DNA of 12,214 bases. Origin: a bacterium (GTDB lineage: Bacteria > Babelota > Babeliae > Babelales > RVW-14). The notes below the pieces were generated by a model. It searched no databases. It worked only from the letters and a program-made list of their open reading frames with translations, and had not been told where the DNA came from. Shown here piece after piece: positions 6,988 through 12,214 of this stretch. Where the stretch lies: assembly GCA_023249935.1 (NCBI GenBank), contig JAHFBQ010000047.1, positions 1 to 12,214 on the forward strand, read 5' to 3'. Both the position numbers and the translations under genes were made by a program. How positions within the stretch are numbered: the stretch's first letter is position 1; every line of letters starts with the position of its first letter.

Positions 6988-8385
6988 ATGAACCAACTCA
7001 GCCTTTTTATTCAAAAACGTTTAGCAAAAATTCGTGAAGGTGAATCAGTTTCTGATATCTTGCGCTACTGGCTTCCAGAACTCATTTCAAGCATGATTCT
7101 TATCACCCTGCCACCGCTCATTGACTCTTATATTGTGGCAAATTCTGAGACAATCACCTCGTACGGTGCGCTCGCCATGGCAGTGAATTTTTTGTACACA
7201 CTGACAAAATTTGCTGAATCAATTCCCGTAGCAGCAATGGCCGTCATTGGTCGATACAACGGCGCAAAAGAATATGAGCAATGCGGAGAAGCCCTTGGCA
7301 GCACTTTCTGGCTTACCGTATTTTTGGGAGCATTCCAATTTGTTGTTATTCTATTTTCAGCAACGATGATTTATCGCTGGCTTGGCGTTCCTGAAGCTAT
7401 GGTCACTATTGGAGCACCATTTTTACGCCTCAAGTCATTTGGGGTGTTTTTCATTTTCACCCTCCTGGGACTTACTGGATTTATGGGCAGTGTCAAGAAC
7501 ACGACTATGCCTATGTACATCAACCTAGTCGGCATCGCCACGTTTATTTTCTTTGAGATTTCACTCGTACTAGGTAAATTTGGCTTTCCAAAATTATCAC
7601 TTCATGGCTCTGCCATCGCTACAATCTTGCAGTACGGCATCATGAATGCGATTGCTGTCGCCTACATCATGTTCAATCCTGAGTACAAAAGATATTTTAA
7701 AAGAGTCTTCTTCACCATCTTTAGTTACAAAAAAACACTTCAGGTTATTAATCTGAGTTGGCCAATCATTATCGACAAAACCTCATTTGCGATGTCATAC
7801 ATCTGGCTTGCTAAGATGATCGCCGGCATGGGAACCTATGCAATCGCCTCATTTGATGTGGTTAAAAATCTCGAGCGTTTTGCATTCGTTCCTGCGATGG
7901 CTTTTGCACAAATCGTTACGTTTTTGGTTAGCAACAGACTTGGAAGTAATGACCCCGATGGGGCCTCAGCCACGATCAAAAAAATCCTTGCCCTCTCTAT
8001 CGGCTCTGTTGGCTTATGCCTTCTTGTTATGTGCTGGAATTCTACTTATTTTGTATCGTTTTTTGATCCCCGCGGCAACTTTACCGCCTTTGCTGCCACC
8101 GTCTTTCCTTTGATCAGCATGTTTGTGGTATTTGATCTAGTACAAGTCATCTTGGCTGGCGCTTTACGCGGCGCTGGTGACGTACGCACCGTAATGTGGA
8201 CCCGCTTTGGCGTATCGCTATTTGTATTTGGACCGGCTGCTTACCTATTCAACCTCTTGCCAATTAGTAACTTAGTCATCAAATTCAGCCTTGTTTACAG
8301 CGCCTACTATCTCTCAACTGGCACGATGGCTTTCTTCTTTCTCCACCGAACACTGAGTCATAAGTGGCAAAAAACAAAAATTTAA
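6988..8385 (+). CDS. MATE family multidrug/oligosaccharidyl-lipid-type efflux transporter
   Basis: A 465-residue integral membrane protein with about 12 hydrophobic segments, the size and layout of the MATE (NorM/DinF) family, which exports cationic compounds in exchange for H+ or Na+. The first half carries LPELISSMILITLPPLIDSY and the family-style PVAAMAVIGRYNGAKEYEQ; the second half repeats the plan with the segment around WPIIIDKTSFAMSYIWLAKM. The strongest family mark is LAGALRGAGDVRT, near codons at 8155-8190, matching the MATE LRGAGDT motif. There is no large insertion and no missing segment. It stands alone: 143 bases separate it from the phosphatases and 58 from gatC. The substrate cannot be read from the sequence, and members of the wider MOP superfamily acting on other compounds are a possible alternative. 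Confidence 0.85.
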   Translation: MNQLSLFIQKRLAKIREGESVSDILRYWLPELISSMILITLPPLIDSYIVANSETITSYGALAMAVNFLYTLTKFAESIPVAAMAVIGRYNGAKEYEQCGEALGSTFWLTVFLGAFQFVVILFSATMIYRWLGVPEAMVTIGAPFLRLKSFGVFFIFTLLGLTGFMGSVKNTTMPMYINLVGIATFIFFEISLVLGKFGFPKLSLHGSAIATILQYGIMNAIAVAYIMFNPEYKRYFKRVFFTIFSYKKTLQVINLSWPIIIDKTSFAMSYIWLAKMIAGMGTYAIASFDVVKNLERFAFVPAMAFAQIVTFLVSNRLGSNDPDGASATIKKILALSIGSVGLCLLVMCWNSTYFVSFFDPRGNFTAFAATVFPLISMFVVFDLVQVILAGALRGAGDVRTVMWTRFGVSLFVFGPAAYLFNLLPISNLVIKFSLVYSAYYLSTGTMAFFFLHRTLSHKWQKTKI

Positions 8386-8443
8386 GTATACTGCTCGGGT
8401 GGTCTGAAAGCGATCTGCAAACTCCTTTAAAGGGCTGAACACA

Positions 8444-8734
8444 ATGATTCACCTTAGTAAAGATGATATTCAAAAATTAGCACACCTCTCTGCGCTCAAG
8501 CTAGACGAACAAGAAACAGCTCTCTTAGCAGAGCAGGTCAGCGCCATTCTTAAGTACGTCGAACAAATTGGCGAGGCAAACGTCAGCGATTTTTCGCCAG
8601 TACGCCTCACCAACAAAAACATTTTTAGGGAAGACGTTGCGCTGCAGCGTCCCTCGCAAGATATTTTAGCTCAAGCCCCTAAACGCAAAGATAATTATTT
8701 TGTTGTTCCTCAAATCCTCGAACAAAACAAATGA
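8444..8734 (+). CDS. gatC: Aspartyl/glutamyl-tRNA(Asn/Gln) amidotransferase subunit C
   Basis: GatC is the small belt-like subunit that stabilises the GatA-GatB interface in the enzyme converting Glu-tRNA(Gln) and Asp-tRNA(Asn) to the amidated forms. The 96-residue length is normal. Conserved features are the opening DIQKLAHLSALKLDEQE, the helix ending ILKYVEQIGEANV, the N.FRED motif (NIFREDV), and the C-terminal APKRKDNYFVVPQILE that corresponds to the family's AP...G.F.VP.VLE. AAAGGG lies 9 bases before the ATG. Its stop overlaps the gatA start as ATGA. This is the first gene of the probable gatC-gatA-dus-mreC operon. Confidence 0.93.
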   Translation: MIHLSKDDIQKLAHLSALKLDEQETALLAEQVSAILKYVEQIGEANVSDFSPVRLTNKNIFREDVALQRPSQDILAQAPKRKDNYFVVPQILEQNK

Positions 8735-10161
8735 AACCATTTATCACGATCAAGGCAATTAGAGACGGCCTTACCAATAAAAAATTTTCCGCTGTAGACG
8801 TACATAGTTTTTTTACTAAGCGCATTGCCGCTCACAATCAAAAACTCAACGCCATCATTGAAACACATGAACAGCAACCAGCTCAAACGACTGGCCCACT
8901 GGCTGGCATCCCATTTTTGCGTAAAGATAACATTTCTCAAAACGGCCAGACGACCTCCGCCGGCTCGAATATTTTACGCAACTACCGTGCACCGTACAAT
9001 GCAACCATCATAGAAAATTTACAAAAAGCTGGGGCCTACTCGATTGGTCGCACCAACATGGACGAATTTGGCATGGGTTCTACTGGTGAGTTTTCAGCGT
9101 ACGGCCCAGCAAAAAATCCATGGAATCTTTCAAAAAGCCCGGGCGGCTCTAGTTCCGGTTCTGCCGCCGCGGTAGCTGCAGGCCTCGTTCCGTTTGCTCT
9201 TGGCACAGAAACTGGTGGATCCATTCGTATGCCAAGCTCATTTTGCAACTTGGTAGGCATGTATCCAACCTACGGACACAACTCTCGCTACGGCGTCATT
9301 GCATTTGCTTCATCAAACGACCAAGTCGGCGCATTTACCAAAACGGTGTATGACAACGCTCTCGTCATGTCCGCTCTTGGCGGCGTTGATACACACGATG
9401 CAACCACAGTCCAACAACCACCAAAAGATTATACTCTAGGCCTTGATGGCAAATTACCAGAAGGCTTACGCGTTGGCATACTCAAAGATGCACTTACCGC
9501 CGAAGGTATGAATGACGAAGTCCGCGCCACCTTTGAACAATCGCTACGCGAGATGGAAAAGCTGGGTGCCAAGTTGGTACACGTTGACCTGCCAAGCTGG
9601 AAGTACGGCATCGCTATTTATTTCATCATCGCTCGTGCTGAGGCCGCATCCAATCTCTCACGCTTTGATGGTTCATTGTATGGCGTACGAGCACAGGACA
9701 TCAAAAACCTCAAAGAAATGAACGAGCTTACTCGCCAGCAAGGGTTTGGCATCGAGATCAAGCGCCGCATCCTTGTCGGAAACTTCGTGCTCTCAGCTGG
9801 TCACCGTGATGCATTTTACAATCAAGCGTGCAAAGTGCGTGCCCTCATCAAAGCGGAATTTGATGAATTATTTAAATCAATTGATGTGTTGATGTGTCCT
9901 ACAACACCATCACTGCCATTTGGACTAGGCGAAACCACCAGCGACCCTATTGCGGTTTATCTGAGCGACTACTTCATCCTACCAAATAACATGATTGGTA
10001 CTCCGGCATTGCAAGTCCCTGCTGGATTTTCTAAAACTGGCCTCCCCATTGGCGTACAATTCCTAGGACCACGCCTTTCCGAATCGTTGTTGTACAAAGT
10101 CGGCCATGCGTTCGAAGAACACACAGGCCATCACCTTAAAAATCCACAGGGCTATGAATAA
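8731..10161 (+). CDS. gatA: Glutamyl/aspartyl-tRNA(Gln/Asn) amidotransferase subunit A (glutaminase subunit)
   Basis: GatA hydrolyses glutamine and feeds the ammonia to GatB for tRNA amidation. The 476-residue length is normal for this amidase-signature enzyme. The Ser-cisSer-Lys triad is present: Lys65 in RKDN, cis-Ser140 in PGGSSSGSAAAVAAG, and Ser164 in TGGSIR. The glutamine-binding region IKRRILVG and the Asp of YLSDYFILP are also retained. Odd changes cluster beside the nucleophile: the usual DTGGSIRQP reads ETGGSIRMP, and the usual VGLKPTYGR reads VGMYPTYGH. The start overlaps gatC by four bases and has no Shine-Dalgarno motif, which suggests re-initiation by ribosomes finishing gatC. 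gatB does not follow as it does in many genomes and must lie elsewhere if the pathway is complete. Confidence 0.93.
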   Translation: MKPFITIKAIRDGLTNKKFSAVDVHSFFTKRIAAHNQKLNAIIETHEQQPAQTTGPLAGIPFLRKDNISQNGQTTSAGSNILRNYRAPYNATIIENLQKAGAYSIGRTNMDEFGMGSTGEFSAYGPAKNPWNLSKSPGGSSSGSAAAVAAGLVPFALGTETGGSIRMPSSFCNLVGMYPTYGHNSRYGVIAFASSNDQVGAFTKTVYDNALVMSALGGVDTHDATTVQQPPKDYTLGLDGKLPEGLRVGILKDALTAEGMNDEVRATFEQSLREMEKLGAKLVHVDLPSWKYGIAIYFIIARAEAASNLSRFDGSLYGVRAQDIKNLKEMNELTRQQGFGIEIKRRILVGNFVLSAGHRDAFYNQACKVRALIKAEFDELFKSIDVLMCPTTPSLPFGLGETTSDPIAVYLSDYFILPNNMIGTPALQVPAGFSKTGLPIGVQFLGPRLSESLLYKVGHAFEEHTGHHLKNPQGYE

Positions 10162-11170
10162 TTTTTGGACCGAACCACTCCGCATTGATAATTTCGTTAC
10201 ACCACGTTTCATGGCTGCGCCACTTGATGGTGTAACCGATTCTCCACTGCGCCAAGTCATCAGAGATTTTTCAAAAGATGAACTCTTGATGACTGAGATG
10301 CGTCATGTATCCCACGTTGCGCATGAAAAGGAGCCCCGATCACTCAAATACAAACAAATTGAGCATCCACTCGCGTTCCAAGTATCTGCCAATCGCGTAG
10401 ATGACATTGATGCCGCTGTAGAAAAAGTCATCGCAAATGGTTTTAAACTATTCAATCTCAACTGTGGTTGTCCATCACCAACCGTTACCAAATCTGGGTC
10501 AGGTTCGGCACTCATGGCAGATTTACCGCGCCTTAAAACGCTGTTGCTCCATTTCAATAAATCAATCAACGGCCGTATCCCATTCACCCTCAAGATCCGT
10601 GCTGGCTACAAGTATAAAAATGCCGTGGAAGTTGCCAAACTTGCTCAAGACTGCGGTGTTTCATGTCTTATGATCCATCCACGCACAGCACCAGAAGGTT
10701 TCACGTCGCGGCTTGATTTTGAAATAGTTCGAGAAGTAAAAAATGCAATCAGCATCCCAGTAATTTTCTCTGGCAACGTCAATAACTTTGAACGCGCAAA
10801 AAAAACTCATGAACTAACCGGCGTTGATGGCTTCATGATCGGCCGCGCGCTCTGGGGCGCTCCATGGAAACTGAAAGAAATTACTGAAGCAGCCCAAGGG
10901 AGACTGTTCTCTCTCTCCACCGGCGAGATGGTGCATTTTGCCCTCAAAAACTTCCATCTTAACATCGAACATTATGGTGAACGAGCAGGATTTAATTGCT
11001 TCAAGAAGCAGATTGCTCAGTATATTCGCGCCGTTGAAGGGGCAAGTGAATGGCGCAAGACATTACTCACCACACAGACAGCAGCAGATATGCAGCGCCA
11101 CCTTGAATCACTCGTTGCTACCTACTATCAACCACAGCTTCAACAAGCTGAGAGCATTGTTAGTCTATGA
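10154..11170 (+). CDS. dus: tRNA-dihydrouridine synthase, DusB-like
   Basis: This flavoenzyme reduces specific uridines in the D-loop of tRNA to dihydrouridine. From the ATG at 10154 it has 338 residues, the usual bacterial size. The TIM-barrel FMN-binding sequence begins MAAPLDGVTDSPLRQ, and the catalytic Cys106 sits in NLNCGCPSP, the Dus NxxCGCP-type motif. KIRAGY and IHPRTAPEGF supply the phosphate and tRNA contacts, and VDGFMIGRALWGAPW matches the C-terminal FMN site. The usual NGDI is SGNV here. The ATG overlaps the gatA stop by 8 bases with a close AGGG (10148-10151); the frame is open further upstream to 10106 but would lie well inside gatA, so the internal ATG is preferred. The subfamily (DusA/B/C) is not certain. 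Confidence 0.9.
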   Translation: MNNFWTEPLRIDNFVTPRFMAAPLDGVTDSPLRQVIRDFSKDELLMTEMRHVSHVAHEKEPRSLKYKQIEHPLAFQVSANRVDDIDAAVEKVIANGFKLFNLNCGCPSPTVTKSGSGSALMADLPRLKTLLLHFNKSINGRIPFTLKIRAGYKYKNAVEVAKLAQDCGVSCLMIHPRTAPEGFTSRLDFEIVREVKNAISIPVIFSGNVNNFERAKKTHELTGVDGFMIGRALWGAPWKLKEITEAAQGRLFSLSTGEMVHFALKNFHLNIEHYGERAGFNCFKKQIAQYIRAVEGASEWRKTLLTTQTAADMQRHLESLVATYYQPQLQQAESIVSL

Positions 11171-11979
11171 TCAAAAAAATTGTCCTTGCTTTCGCCTGCG
11201 GCTTAGGAGTGGTGTTACTTGTTCAACACATCATCTCCTTTCGACCTGGCCTCCTTGAACAAACAGGGGCGGTAATTGCCCATCCATTTCTTGCAACAGC
11301 AAATCGTATCAGCTCCATGATACAATCAATGCAAAGCAAAAAAATTGCTTACGACCGATTGTTTACTACCTATCTACGCCTACGCAAACAGAACGAAGAA
11401 CTTTTTGCTTCATACCTTTCGTTGCGCGCCACAAGCAGATTTAACGACGCCACCCAAGAGCTCATTGATTTTCGTCAACGCTATAATTTTGATCAAGCCA
11501 TTCTCGGCAAAGTACTCACACGCACCATCAATGCCAGTGAGCATACAGCAATCATCAATCGCGGCAGCGCTCATGGCGTACGCAATGACATGGTCGCAAT
11601 CTATAAACTACAAATCGTCGGACGTGTCTACGAATGTTATCCGACTATGTGCAAAGTTATGCTCCTCACCGATAAGCGCTGCAAGGTTGCTGGCTTTACA
11701 AATGCGACAAGTGCTGGCGGCATCGTCATGGGAACCAATGAATCCCAACGATGTGAGATGATGTTTGTCAGTCACCTAAGTGACATCGTTGATGAAGATT
11801 TTGTCTTCTCAAGCGGCCAAGGGCTCGTATTTCCTGAAGGATTTTGCCTGGGAAAAATTATAGCTCACAGTCACGCAGAGAAAGAGCTGTATCATGCCAT
11901 TACTATCGAACCTCTCATTGATTTTCAAGATCTACGCTACTGCTTGCTCTCATCGCAAGAAATGATAAACCTGTTCTAG
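11167..11979 (+). CDS. mreC: Rod shape-determining protein MreC
   Basis: MreC is a bitopic periplasmic scaffold of the elongasome, linking MreB and MreD to the peptidoglycan synthases RodA and PBP2. The 270 residues fit the family. Residues 5-24 form the single membrane helix (IVLAFACGLGVVLLVQHIIS). Residues about 58-102 form the coiled coil (YDRLFTTYLRLRKQNEELF and onward). The beta-barrel domains follow: INRGSAHGVRNDMV, IVGRVYE, VMLLTDKRCKV, GGIVMG, SSGQGLVFPEGF and LGKIIA all follow the MreC consensus (NkGs..Gv...m, GvvG.V, LltD, SG..g.FP.G..iG.V). The ATG overlaps the dus stop by four bases (ATGA) and has no good ribosome binding site. mreB and mreD are not in the window, and no terminator hairpin follows. 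Confidence 0.9.
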   Translation: MIKKIVLAFACGLGVVLLVQHIISFRPGLLEQTGAVIAHPFLATANRISSMIQSMQSKKIAYDRLFTTYLRLRKQNEELFASYLSLRATSRFNDATQELIDFRQRYNFDQAILGKVLTRTINASEHTAIINRGSAHGVRNDMVAIYKLQIVGRVYECYPTMCKVMLLTDKRCKVAGFTNATSAGGIVMGTNESQRCEMMFVSHLSDIVDEDFVFSSGQGLVFPEGFCLGKIIAHSHAEKELYHAITIEPLIDFQDLRYCLLSSQEMINLF

Positions 11980-12040
11980 TTTTTTCATTATTTTAACGTG
12001 AATTCGATAGATGTTTTGTATTGAAGTATACTTGCCAATA

Positions 12041-12120
12041 CGTCGTCCCTGCCCTTCGACTTTGCTCAGGATAAACTTCGACTGTACCTCCTAACGTCGT
12101 CCCGGCGAAGGCCGGGATCT
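12041..12120. repeat. Composite repeat with REP-like palindrome, copy 2 (reverse orientation)
   Basis: CGTCGTCCC occurs at 12041-12049 and again at 12095-12103, and CTTCGACT occurs at 12054-12061 and 12076-12083. The right part is a palindrome (TCCCGGC 12100-12106, GAAG loop, GCCGGGA 12111-12117). Read on the minus strand it gives GATCCCGG, six bases, CCGGGACGAC, the same plan as the element at 6857-6881. The left part, with CCCTTCGAC and GCTCAGGA, resembles another widespread dispersed motif. The rest of 11980-12214 holds a T-run and AT-rich sequence with no gene I can defend. Confidence 0.6.
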
Positions 12121-12214
12121 ACCGTCTTTAATGTCAATAAAAATTCCTTCATTTAATCTAAAAAAGGGACATTGTTGGTTTTGCTGCCGTTGGCATAACT
12201 TTAGCGAGTGACGA

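Noticed and set aside
8365..8392. Possible promoter for gatC with TATACT at 8387-8392 as the -10 box
   Set aside because: The -10 is good but the best -35 (TGGCAA, 16-base spacer) is weak and lies within the MATE coding sequence; the same AAGTATACT word occurs at 12024-12032 without a gene after it.
8424..8433. Palindrome CCTTTAAAGG overlapping the gatC ribosome binding site
   Set aside because: A 10-base palindrome without a loop cannot form a stable hairpin and is expected by chance in AT-rich DNA.
10106..10153. Upstream extension of the dus frame by 16 residues
   Set aside because: It would start deep inside gatA, has no ribosome binding site, and the extra residues are not part of the Dus fold; the ATG at 10154 overlaps the gatA stop as expected for a coupled operon.
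12158..12214. Possible C-terminus of a minus-strand gene entering from the right edge (18 codons, then TAG)
   Set aside because: The open stretch is only 18 codons, reads SSLAKVMPTAAKPTMSLF without a recognisable family signature, and an opposite-strand frame is also open. The next bases beyond 12214 would decide it.

Overview
The window looks like a piece of a small, AT-leaning genome of a Gram-negative, probably host-dependent bacterium. LptB shows an outer membrane with lipopolysaccharide-type transport. Six consecutive products carry recognisable housekeeping or export signatures, and several short exported proteins match nothing I know. Short secreted proteins with MKKL-type leaders, one with an ankyrin-like helix pair, together with REP-like GC palindromes between genes, fit the Dependentiae (TM6/Babeliales) lineage best. 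That assignment is an inference from overall style, not from a marker gene, and I hold it at about 50%.

Layout. (1) 1-1133: the 3' part of lptB, then hpf, closed by an intrinsic terminator; this is the proteobacterial lptB-rpoN-hpf order with rpoN missing. (2) 1199-2386: two small exported proteins of unknown function with similar leaders, closed by a strong hairpin that also serves the convergent gene. (3) 2440-3450, minus strand: an unrecognised exported or membrane-anchored protein with a large ectodomain and a C-terminal membrane region. (4) 3551-6844: two tandem, exported, PafA-like alkaline phosphatase superfamily enzymes. The first keeps every metal ligand; the second has Gln where the last zinc-binding His should be. 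(5) 6988-8385: a MATE-family transporter, preceded by a GC palindrome and a bulged inverted repeat. (6) 8444-11979: gatC-gatA-dus-mreC, joined by 4-, 8- and 4-base overlaps and so probably translated as one coupled operon. (7) 11980-12214: noncoding, with a composite repeat holding a second copy of the palindrome found after the phosphatases, in the opposite orientation.

How they may work together. The envelope theme is strong: LptB (lipopolysaccharide export), MreC (cell elongation), a MATE exporter, two secreted phosphatases and three further exported proteins. The rest concerns translation: HPF (ribosome hibernation), GatCA (Gln/Asn-tRNA amidation) and Dus (tRNA dihydrouridine). No complete new defence, mobile or CRISPR system is visible. 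The most original elements are the phosphatase pair with a degraded metal site in one member, the orphan exported proteins, and the paired inverted palindromes.
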